This document shows, piece by piece, positions 27,184 through 35,072 of a DNA stretch of 64,000 nucleotides. The DNA is taken from positions 1 through 64,000 of the forward strand of contig JAHISP010000035.1 in the NCBI GenBank assembly GCA_018818165.1, in the 5' to 3' direction. Position 1 is the stretch's first letter. Each line of letters opens with the position of its first letter. The position numbers and the translations under genes are program-made. The notes under the pieces were generated by a model that saw nothing but the letters and a program-made list of their open reading frames with translations, was not told the origin of the DNA and made no database searches. Origin of the DNA: Bacteroidota bacterium (lineage in GTDB: Bacteria; Bacteroidota; Ignavibacteria; Ignavibacteriales; Melioribacteraceae).

Positions 27184-30100
27184 TTATTTCATTAATATCA
27201 TTTTTTTAACCACATTAAATTCTTTTGAATCAGCAATTGATTCAGCTTGAATTCTATAAAGATAAACACCAGAAGCAAGATTGCTTGCATTCCAGTTAAC
27301 TGTATGAACTCCAGCATTTTTAGTATCATTAACTAAAGTTGTAACTACTTCACCAAGCGAGTTAAACACTTGAAGTTTTATTTTACTTGCAGAAGGTAAA
27401 GAGAAACTTATTTTTGTACTTGGATTAAATGGATTTGGATAGTTTTGACTCAATTCAAATTTAGATGGAATAACTATTTCATCATTTACACCAACAAATT
27501 GATCTTGAATTTTAATATTATCAACAGACCATCCCCAACCAGTTGTTAACTCATCGGCATGAAGTCTAAAACGAATTATTAAAACATCACCATCAGAAAA
27601 TTTGTCTAACAGATTTATGTTATGTGTTTTATACATAGCAGGGGTTCCCTTTTGGCTTCCTGAATAAGCTGTATTCCATTCGCTATATAATCTTGAATCG
27701 TAACCGTCTTCAAGTTGAATCCAATCACCACCATTAGTAGCTTCAACTATTACATAATCCCAAAATTCAGCATCACCATAAACTGTTCCTGCTTCACCTG
27801 GTTCAACAATTGCAATGTCGTCATAACTAAAAGTACCATCACTGCCATCAACAATTATTGGAACTCTTAAAATTGCAGAATAATCGGTTAAATTTGAATA
27901 TGGATGTGGTGAATTTAATGATCCATCTAAAAATCCACTTGCAGTATTTATAACTAAATCATTTAATATTAAATCACCACTATCTGTAGCAAAATTATTA
28001 ACGTAGCCCTTTGCTTGCGCCAAAAGTTCAAAGATTTCAACATTAGTTGAAGTAGATTTATATGCACGTGCGCCTTTTATTGAACTTAAATAAACTGCCG
28101 CAGTACCTGAAGTAGAAACTGGAACAACCAAAACTGTATCAACAATATTGTTAGATGTAATAGTTAGTACATTTTTTCCACCAACAATAACGTGTGTTGA
28201 ATCATAAACTGAACGCAAAGAAGCGTTAATAATTAAACCAGCTGCTCCAACGTTTGCTGAGTTAAGAACTGGAGAAAGTGTAACCATAGGTGGTTTATGA
28301 TTTGCTAATTCTGGTAACGAAACAGACCAAATTCCACGTCCGTGGGTTCCAACAACAACTTCGTCATCAACAATTCTCATTTCCCAAATTGAAACTTGAG
28401 GAAGTCCATTATTAGCAATATGCCATGTAGCTCCACCATCAATAGATTCAACAATACCAATATCAGTTCCAGCCCAAATAATATCTGTATTATAAGGCAT
28501 AACAGACACGCAGTAAACAGCAACATTTGGAAATCCATTTGTACTTACAGAACCTGAGCCAAAACCTGTAATTTCTGACCAATTTTGTCCGTAATTAGTT
28601 GTTCTAAATATTTTTCCATAACCAGAATATGAGAAAGTTACATAAGCAGTAGCTTCATCCGTTGGATGTGTATCTAATCCTGAAAACATTCCACCATCAA
28701 TAAGGTCATTGCCATTAACTTGTGAAAAAGATAATCCACCATCTTTGGACATAAAGAGACTACTAGAATATGCACCTGCCCAAACTACTTGAGGTTCGGC
28801 AATAGAAATTGCAACTTGTGCAAAGCTAAAATATCCTGCAGAAGCAAAAGCGGAAATTGGATAAAGTGTCCAACTAGTGCCAAAATTCTCACTCTTATAA
28901 ACACCTTCGGTTGTAATTGTATATAATAAATCTGGATCGCTATAAGATTTTGCAATTTTAGAAATAAATGGAGAAACTGCACTATTACCCCAACCGTTAA
29001 AACCAACATTTGCAGCAAAATATGATTGTCCACCATTTTCAGTTTTCCAGAATCTATTGAATTGAGAACCACCAATCATTTTTTGTCCATCGCCATAATG
29101 CCATGAAACTTCAAAACCATCGCCACCAATGCGGAAAATATAAGGTGTAGTTTTATTAGCATCAACATTTTTTGCTGATTCCCAAGTTCCATTATCTTGC
29201 ATACCCCCGATATATCTACTTCCACCAGGTTGCTTATCAACACCGTAGAACTGAGATGTATTATATCCATTTAATCCAACTTCTGTAAATGAAGCTCCAG
29301 CATCATAAGAAACAGCAATGCCACCATCATTTCCATTTAAGAAAATAAATTCTTTTGCAGCATTGTTTGTTGGAAATAAAGTAATATTATGATGATCCAC
29401 ATGTGTATAAGTATTTGTTGGATACTGACCATAACCATCAGTAATAGCAACAGTAGTTCTTGAAAGTGCTGGTAATTTACCAACTTCAACTACTAATTTA
29501 AAATCTGGAATATTTGCTGCATCCCAAGTTTTACCAACTGCCATTTTAAAAGCAACAACATAGCTGTTTTCAAATTTAAGACCTAAATCTTTTGCAATAT
29601 CAGAAGAAGGATTTGCAGCATCATAATCAACATTATTTACAAATATTATGTCTCCTCGAGAAGCTCCCAAATTAAATACACTGTTTGCATAAACATCTGT
29701 AAACGAACACATTAATTGTTTATTATTTGTAATATCCCAAACTTCAAAAGGAACATCTACATAATTTTTATATTGATTTGTATTATTAGAGAATAAATGA
29801 GCTTTTTGAGTCTTTCCAGGCCCAAATTTGATTTCAATATTTGTCAAACCTGAATTTAACAAAACATCTTCGCCCCAAAAATCATTTCCAGTTCCTAAAC
29901 CACCATTTCTTTCTGGTAAGGCTTTTGGAGTATAAGCAAATAATGTGTCTAAATTAGTATCAGTAATATTTGTAATTCCAAATACTGAATCAGACTCAAT
30001 ATTAGCTTGCCATAAATCAATACCACCCATATAAACTATATTTTCGTCAAATGGATTTACACCAATTGTATTATCATACCAACCTTGTTCACCCAACCAA

Positions 30101-31209
30101 GCTTTATCAGAACCATCATTTTCTGGAACTTCAATCCAAGTATTACCACCATCAAAAGTTGCAAACATTGAATTTGGGGCAGAATTTACAGATGCATAAA
30201 GTCTGTTAGTATCTGTAAGAGCTGCGGCTATTTCAATTCTTCCACCACCAAATTTGGCTTTTTCGGGTAAATTCCAAGTAGTTCCAGCATCAAGCGAGCG
30301 AATAACACCTTGAGATGTTGGGGCAAAAAGTGTACTAAAGTTTTTAGGATTAGCTCTTAAATCTTGCGCTTGGCCAGAGTAAACTTTATTCCAAGAGGCA
30401 CCACCGTCTAAAGTTTTAAATATCCCAGATTTAGTGGCTGCCACAACAACATTTTCGTTATTTGGGTCAATTGCTAATCTATTAACAAAAGAAAAATCTG
30501 AATTTAAAACAGTTGAAGCTAACTGAGTCCAAGTGGCACCTTTATCGATAGTTTTCATAATTCCGTTACCTTCAATAGCATCAGCATTATTAAAACCTTC
30601 ACCGGTTCCAGCATATAATACATTATTATTTGATAGTGCCATTTCCAAACAAGTAACTGCTAAATTTGGCATATTATCTGTTAAAGGAATCCATGTAGTA
30701 CCAGCATCTGAAGTTTTCCAAACACCACCACCAACTGCGCCAGCAAACCATGTTTTATAATTTGCATCACTTGGGTCAACAACAAGAGCACGTGTTCTAC
30801 CACCAACATTAGCAGGACCTCTCTCAACCCAGTTTAATGTTTCCATTATTTGGTTATTTGTATTTTTGTTAAGTTTTAACTGTTCCTTAGCTTTTTTTAG
30901 TTCAATAAAGCGATAATTTCTTGCATAATCTGGTGCTTTTTTGCCAGGAGCAGTACGTATTTTTGCATGAATTTCATCAAATTTATCTGGAGAATCAAAT
31001 TTCATTTCTCCTTTTACTTTTTGTTTTTTCTGTGACCAGTTTTCTTTTGAAACTACTTTTGGGTCAGTGTTTTTCTTATTAAGAAAGCTTATCTGATTAG
31101 ATTTATTCACGTCAGAGTCATTTTCGGGCAACCAATTATTGGAAATTAATATTGTTGCTGTAACAATTACAATTGCCGAAACTAATATTTTAAATTTGTG
31201 AGTTTTCAA
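27184..31209 (-). CDS. Type IX secretion cargo, sortilin/BNR-like beta-propeller protein (paralog A)
   Basis: A 1341-residue exported protein. A hydrophobic N-terminal segment (residues 9-25) is followed by a basic linker. The motif WVERGPANVGGRTRAL begins a large sortilin/BNR-type propeller region with repeated WKT.DGG.TW blades (for example GGGVWKTSDAGTTW). Residues about 397-600 form an inserted domain absent from the smaller paralog at 35073. Residues about 1075-1235 look like a jelly-roll domain (ending SVDNIKIQ). The last ~95 residues are a type IX sorting domain (QNYPNPFNPSTKI). The start is TTG with a GGAGG site, overlapping the stop of the lipoprotein gene by 4 bases. Paralog B at 42334 has the same length and is roughly four-fifths identical by eye. 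Ligand unknown. Confidence 0.85.
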   Translation of the reverse strand: MKTHKFKILVSAIVIVTATILISNNWLPENDSDVNKSNQISFLNKKNTDPKVVSKENWSQKKQKVKGEMKFDSPDKFDEIHAKIRTAPGKKAPDYARNYRFIELKKAKEQLKLNKNTNNQIMETLNWVERGPANVGGRTRALVVDPSDANYKTWFAGAVGGGVWKTSDAGTTWIPLTDNMPNLAVTCLEMALSNNNVLYAGTGEGFNNADAIEGNGIMKTIDKGATWTQLASTVLNSDFSFVNRLAIDPNNENVVVAATKSGIFKTLDGGASWNKVYSGQAQDLRANPKNFSTLFAPTSQGVIRSLDAGTTWNLPEKAKFGGGRIEIAAALTDTNRLYASVNSAPNSMFATFDGGNTWIEVPENDGSDKAWLGEQGWYDNTIGVNPFDENIVYMGGIDLWQANIESDSVFGITNITDTNLDTLFAYTPKALPERNGGLGTGNDFWGEDVLLNSGLTNIEIKFGPGKTQKAHLFSNNTNQYKNYVDVPFEVWDITNNKQLMCSFTDVYANSVFNLGASRGDIIFVNNVDYDAANPSSDIAKDLGLKFENSYVVAFKMAVGKTWDAANIPDFKLVVEVGKLPALSRTTVAITDGYGQYPTNTYTHVDHHNITLFPTNNAAKEFIFLNGNDGGIAVSYDAGASFTEVGLNGYNTSQFYGVDKQPGGSRYIGGMQDNGTWESAKNVDANKTTPYIFRIGGDGFEVSWHYGDGQKMIGGSQFNRFWKTENGGQSYFAANVGFNGWGNSAVSPFISKIAKSYSDPDLLYTITTEGVYKSENFGTSWTLYPISAFASAGYFSFAQVAISIAEPQVVWAGAYSSSLFMSKDGGLSFSQVNGNDLIDGGMFSGLDTHPTDEATAYVTFSYSGYGKIFRTTNYGQNWSEITGFGSGSVSTNGFPNVAVYCVSVMPYNTDIIWAGTDIGIVESIDGGATWHIANNGLPQVSIWEMRIVDDEVVVGTHGRGIWSVSLPELANHKPPMVTLSPVLNSANVGAAGLIINASLRSVYDSTHVIVGGKNVLTITSNNIVDTVLVVPVSTSGTAAVYLSSIKGARAYKSTSTNVEIFELLAQAKGYVNNFATDSGDLILNDLVINTASGFLDGSLNSPHPYSNLTDYSAILRVPIIVDGSDGTFSYDDIAIVEPGEAGTVYGDAEFWDYVIVEATNGGDWIQLEDGYDSRLYSEWNTAYSGSQKGTPAMYKTHNINLLDKFSDGDVLIIRFRLHADELTTGWGWSVDNIKIQDQFVGVNDEIVIPSKFELSQNYPNPFNPSTKISFSLPSASKIKLQVFNSLGEVVTTLVNDTKNAGVHTVNWNASNLASGVYLYRIQAESIADSKEFNVVKKMILMK

Positions 31210-31637
31210 TTAACTCCTCCATTAAGTTTTGTTTTTGAATTTGTTTTTAAATTAAATATATAACCATGTTCATTATCAACATTTTTTTTGATCATTCCAG
31301 GAATTTCAATTACTTTAATTTCATAATCTGAAAACCAAGAAATTGTACCACTTCTAATAATTTTTTCTTCCACAATGGAGCTATCCAAAACGTTATAAAC
31401 AAAATAACTGGTCGAACTCGTATTAGGAATTTTTGATTTTGGGGTACTTACACAAATAACGTAATCTTTGGTTCTATTATATTGCAGAATATAATTATTC
31501 CCAAATTTATTTTGCGCTAATTGTTCAACAATATTTGTTGAGTTTTTACTGCTTACTTCCACATTATTTGATTCTACTGACTTACACGAAACTACTAAAA
31601 GAAGTAGCCAAAAAAATACTTTTATTATTATTTTCAA
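31206..31637 (-). CDS. Small lipoprotein coupled to cargo gene A
   Basis: A 143-residue predicted lipoprotein: MKIIIKVFFWLLLLVVSC is a signal peptide with a lipobox at the cysteine near residue 18. The mature part is beta-rich (YFVYNVLDSS, SGTISWFSDYEIKVIEIPG) and ends NSKTKLNGGVN. Function not recognised. Its stop codon overlaps the TTG start of cargo gene A (TTGA), and the shared GGAGGAG inside its last codons is the ribosome-binding site of that gene, so translation is coupled. A decayed copy with the same end precedes cargo gene B (46356-46530). It may be a surface or periplasmic partner of the cargo protein; this is inferred from position only. Confidence 0.7.
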   Translation of the reverse strand: MKIIIKVFFWLLLLVVSCKSVESNNVEVSSKNSTNIVEQLAQNKFGNNYILQYNRTKDYVICVSTPKSKIPNTSSTSYFVYNVLDSSIVEEKIIRSGTISWFSDYEIKVIEIPGMIKKNVDNEHGYIFNLKTNSKTKLNGGVN

Positions 31638-31721
31638 AATACAATTTATTTGTTATAAAAGATGCAAGATAAGAAGTAATATTATTATGTTCAAGTTGAA
31701 TATAAGAGCAAATTGGGATGT

Positions 31722-31799
31722 GTTGTAACTCTTTAAAAATGTCATAGATACGACTCTTTAGAAATGTCAGTAAAAAAGACATATTAGTATTTCAAAAAA
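31722..31799 (+). mobile_element. Insertion-sequence terminus, copy 1
   Basis: About 78 bp that recur at 42062-42139 with only a handful of differences. It contains two tandem near-copies of an ACTCTTTAAAAATGTCA-like unit (ACTCTTTARAAATGTCA), an arrangement typical of multi-site transposase-binding ends. It directly precedes the transposase pseudogene at 31801, so it is read as the left end of that element. Confidence 0.7.
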
Positions 31800-31800
31800 A

Positions 31801-32046
31801 ATGGATATTTGGGGCAAGGAGCTCACTGATGTATAAAAGAGACATGAAAGGTTTAAATAATTAGAAGAAATAAAAAGCAAAAAACTAACGATAAAGGAAG
31901 CATCACTGCTATCAGAAATAAGCGAGCGGCAATTCTAGTGGATAAATCTGCATATGAAAAGAATAAGTGGAATTATCCATAAATCACAAGGACTAGAATC
32001 CAATAGAGGCTTTAGCGAAAAGACAAAAGGAGTAGTGGTCATATAG
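31801..32046 (+). pseudogene. Decayed transposase N-terminus (ISNCY-like)
   Basis: A single frame from the ATG at 31801 to a TAG at 32044 is interrupted by three stops (31834, 31858, 31936). The readable parts are KELTDV, KRHERFK, LEEIKSKKLTIKEASLLS, EISERQ, SGIIHKSQGLESNRGFSEK. This is the helix-turn-helix start of ISNCY/IS481-like transposases, where KLTIKEAA..LGLSERQ and IHKSRGRxSNR are usual. The catalytic domain is absent downstream, so the element is dead. The family assignment is from memory of the pattern. Confidence 0.7.
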
Positions 32047-32176
32047 GCTGGCAAAGGACGAAACGTCCTCACAGAAGACGAAGAGAAAGTAGAGTGTACA
32101 TTAATTTCGAACTTCATTTTTGCAATTCATCCCACTCAAGTTCAAACATGGGATTAATTTGCTGATTATATGATTT

Positions 32177-32524
32177 TTAATCAAAACTTTTCATAACATT
32201 ATTACTAATTAAGCCATAAATGAATATAAAAATACCAAAAATCCATATCCAGATATTTAAACTAATAAAAGCTGCGTTTGTTAATCCTATTACCGAAAAT
32301 ACGAATCCCAAACCAATTATTGGATTTGCATAGTCATGTTTAATTCTGTTTTTAATAATTAGAACAAATGATGAAAAATATATTACTGAAGTAATTAAAT
32401 ATTTGCTACTCCCATTGTAACTATGATCAACAAATAACATCACTATTCCAACAACTAAAAATATGATAGATGTAATTAAAAGTAAGGATAACCATACATA
32501 CTTAAATCCTTTCTTTTGATGCAT
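32177..32524 (-). CDS. Small four-helix membrane protein
   Basis: A 115-residue hypothetical inner-membrane protein. Hydrophobic segments lie near residues 10-32, 40-56, 69-88 and 90-107, with short polar turns and a basic start (MHQKKGFKY). No signal peptide cleavage site or known motif is visible. It is the last gene on the minus strand of the putative acquired block, about 115 bases downstream of the TPR-GNAT gene and next to the insertion-sequence relic. Function not recognised. Confidence 0.55.
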   Translation of the reverse strand: MHQKKGFKYVWLSLLLITSIIFLVVGIVMLFVDHSYNGSSKYLITSVIYFSSFVLIIKNRIKHDYANPIIGLGFVFSVIGLTNAAFISLNIWIWIFGIFIFIYGLISNNVMKSFD

Positions 32525-32638
32525 TTTTAATTCCTCAATTAAATATTAATAATCACATAAAGGCTTCACCGTTAGGTGGTCTAACCGATTATATGTTGTT
32601 ACTTCAGTAATATTATTTTTATTGTTTTAGAATAATTT

Positions 32639-33529
32639 TTAGTTCTGTATTTCTTCGTATGTATTCCAATCCATATCTCTGCCCGGGAAAATCACTTTTG
32701 AGAAAGGCCATTCGTTTTTCATCCATTCTTTTACAGCATCGTATAATTCGGAATCATATCCCTTGTTAAAAGCATCAGTAGTAACCCAAAGGAATACTTG
32801 AGCCTCATACTCCTTTGCATGCATGGGAATTATATAAACACACCCAAGACATTCTTGCTCTTCGTGATTCATAACAGTGTAAGTAAATCCAACGCGTTTT
32901 TGAAATTCAGATTCGTGATTTTTTAGCGCCCTAAGATCATCTTCTATTGTAAGATCTTCCTGTGGCCAATTATCGTCCGGTCCAAAAACACCTTTTAAAT
33001 GATCAATGCTGCTCATAACAGCTCGATAATCAAGTTCCACATCGGATGAACGTAACGGTCGCAGCAGCATTTGCTTTGTCATAAGTTTTTCGGGAACGTT
33101 GAAATTTTCAGGCACAAAAGTAAGCAGGTCTAAAAACTGTTTTGATAATTTATGCTCCGGATTAATCTCAAGGCATCTATTAAAATTATTTATGCATTCT
33201 TTTCGATTGAACTCGTAATAATAAAATTGTCCAAGTACTGAATAAATTTCAATTCTATCCGGGAATAGAGGTTTTACGCTTTCTACCAATTCAATTGCGA
33301 ATGGGCGATCTCCCGTATTAAATTTATCAGAGGCTAATCCAAAAATTGAATTTAATATTGCTTTCGTTGAATCTGGATATTTTTCGTGATAAGAATTAAT
33401 GACTTCGACAATTTCATCAATATTTTTAACGGCTGTTATTTTTTCAGTTATTTGTTTTTCTAACTGTTGCGCATTGATTGAAAGTATAGCGCTTATGAAA
33501 AAAATAAATATTTCAAGTCGTTTTATCAT
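32639..33529 (-). CDS. Exported TPR and GNAT-like acetyltransferase fusion
   Basis: A 296-residue protein with an unusual combination. Residues 1-20 form a signal peptide ending ILSINA. Residues about 68-130 contain a TPR-like helical pair (YSVLGQFYYYEFNRKECINN followed by FNRCLEINPEHK). From about residue 154 the sequence follows a GNAT family whose members read LRPLR.SDVE.DY.AVMSS: here LLRPLRSSDVELDYRAVMSS, then FTYTVMNHEEQECLGCVYI and a closing WPFSKVIFPGRDMDW. GNAT enzymes use cytosolic acetyl-CoA, so an exported one is odd; the domain may have become a binding module, or the signal may be a membrane anchor. It lies 63 bases downstream of the serine hydrolase gene. Confidence 0.7.
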   Translation of the reverse strand: MIKRLEIFIFFISAILSINAQQLEKQITEKITAVKNIDEIVEVINSYHEKYPDSTKAILNSIFGLASDKFNTGDRPFAIELVESVKPLFPDRIEIYSVLGQFYYYEFNRKECINNFNRCLEINPEHKLSKQFLDLLTFVPENFNVPEKLMTKQMLLRPLRSSDVELDYRAVMSSIDHLKGVFGPDDNWPQEDLTIEDDLRALKNHESEFQKRVGFTYTVMNHEEQECLGCVYIIPMHAKEYEAQVFLWVTTDAFNKGYDSELYDAVKEWMKNEWPFSKVIFPGRDMDWNTYEEIQN

Positions 33530-33592
33530 TTGAACCTTCTCTTAATATATTATTAAATTATTAACCTATTTTTTATTTAACTCAACTGGTGA

Positions 33593-34951
33593 TTATTCTA
33601 TTTTCATACATGGGAATTGATTTTCATTTTGCTGAATTACTATCCGGTTAACGTTTCCTTCTTTATCTTTAAGGAAATGGACCAACGCAACAGTCTGACG
33701 CAGAAAAAATTTCGAATTATTTTGAGCAATCAACTCAGCGAGGTTGATGTCGGGATCGGTATAAAATAATTTTCCTTTATCGAAGCTGATTGTAATTTCA
33801 AAATCTTCATCGAGTTTGTATTTGCCTGTATATTGTTTTAAAAAATCCTCATGCAATTCAACTTCATAGGGAATTAATATCGGGTTGTAACTTTCACCAA
33901 GTGCAATCGCCGCAAGACTCCGGTTTATCTCATTCACGAAAGGTGAGACATAATTGAAAAGGGAAATTACAACAACATCATCATCAACAAATCTTTGAAT
34001 CATAGTTAGGAACCCGTTTATGCCGCCGCGGTGTTCAATCAATTTTCTTCCGAATGCATCTCTAACAAACCATCCGTAAGCATAGTTCGCTATAAATTGT
34101 GCAAACATTTTCTCAATTGATTTCGGGGAGATTAATTTATCGGTATACAATGCTCTATCCCATTTAAACATATCATTGACGGTTGAATAAATTGAACCTG
34201 CGCCGTTTGTGTATTGAACATAAAGATAATCAGCTTGAGTGATTCCATCGCCGGCATTATAATGCCCGACAGCTCTATCCCGGATAATTTTAGTATGCGA
34301 ATCAATACCGGTATCATTCATTCCAAGCGGTTTAAAAATATTTTCCGTAAGAAATTCCTCGTAGGTTTTTCCGCTTACTTTTTCGATAATAAATGCAAGC
34401 AGAACATAACCGGAGTTGCTGTACTCAAACTTTTCTCCAGGTTCAAAATTAAGCGGCATATTTTTAAATCTCTCAATCACTTGTTGGATAGTATGCGGCT
34501 TACTCCACGTTTCATAGTGATCGGGAAGACTGCTGTAATTAACTACGCCGGATGTGTGTGTTAAAAGATGATGAATTGTAATTTTATTTCCGTTCGGGTA
34601 ATCATGAATAAATTTGCTCAAAGTATCCTTTGTGCTGAGCAATCCTTTTTCTTCAAGCATCATTATTGCCATTGAAGTGAATTGCTTACTAACAGATGCG
34701 AGTCTGTATTTTGTATCGGTAGTACATTTTATATCATATTCCCTGTTGGCAATTCCGTAACCCTTGCTAAGTAAAATCTGCCCGCCTTTTGCAATTAATA
34801 TAGAACCGCTGATTAAATCTTCCAACAATAACGGCGCGAAATATTCATCAACCTTTTTTTCGATGTCGTCAGTTAATTTCTCCTGCCCAACTATAAATCC
34901 TTGTATGATAAAAATTAGTACGAAAAATTCAATAAAATATTTCTTTATCAT
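33593..34951 (-). CDS. Secreted serine hydrolase, class C beta-lactamase family
   Basis: A penicillin-binding-protein/esterase-like serine hydrolase. The catalytic SxxK motif is RLASVSKQFTS (near residue 86), the YxN motif is EYSNSGYVLL (near 180), and the HxG equivalent is IEHRGGINGF (near 303). An early THTSGV segment is also family-typical. The last ~100 residues are a small beta domain seen in many such hydrolases. The frame is open upstream to 35017, but the ATG at 34951 has an AAGGAAAG site and begins a proper signal peptide (MIKKYFIEFFVLIFIIQG, ending near GQ), so I chose it; this gives 452 residues. Substrate unknown: D-peptidase, esterase or lactamase activity are all possible. Confidence 0.88.
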   Translation of the reverse strand: MIKKYFIEFFVLIFIIQGFIVGQEKLTDDIEKKVDEYFAPLLLEDLISGSILIAKGGQILLSKGYGIANREYDIKCTTDTKYRLASVSKQFTSMAIMMLEEKGLLSTKDTLSKFIHDYPNGNKITIHHLLTHTSGVVNYSSLPDHYETWSKPHTIQQVIERFKNMPLNFEPGEKFEYSNSGYVLLAFIIEKVSGKTYEEFLTENIFKPLGMNDTGIDSHTKIIRDRAVGHYNAGDGITQADYLYVQYTNGAGSIYSTVNDMFKWDRALYTDKLISPKSIEKMFAQFIANYAYGWFVRDAFGRKLIEHRGGINGFLTMIQRFVDDDVVVISLFNYVSPFVNEINRSLAAIALGESYNPILIPYEVELHEDFLKQYTGKYKLDEDFEITISFDKGKLFYTDPDINLAELIAQNNSKFFLRQTVALVHFLKDKEGNVNRIVIQQNENQFPCMKIE

Positions 34952-35072
34952 TGTTCTTTCCTTGCAAATTAATTGATAGGGATGCCACATATATTCAAAC
35001 TCTTTTAGTAAAAGCAAGCTGCTTTAACCATTTCTTCCTATAAAGATTTAATTATGTTTAATGATCCTCCGA

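Noticed and set aside
31582-31782. A 66-codon minus-strand frame over the insertion-sequence end
   Set aside because: It runs through the non-coding terminus and the lipoprotein signal peptide region in another frame, and its product has no family features.
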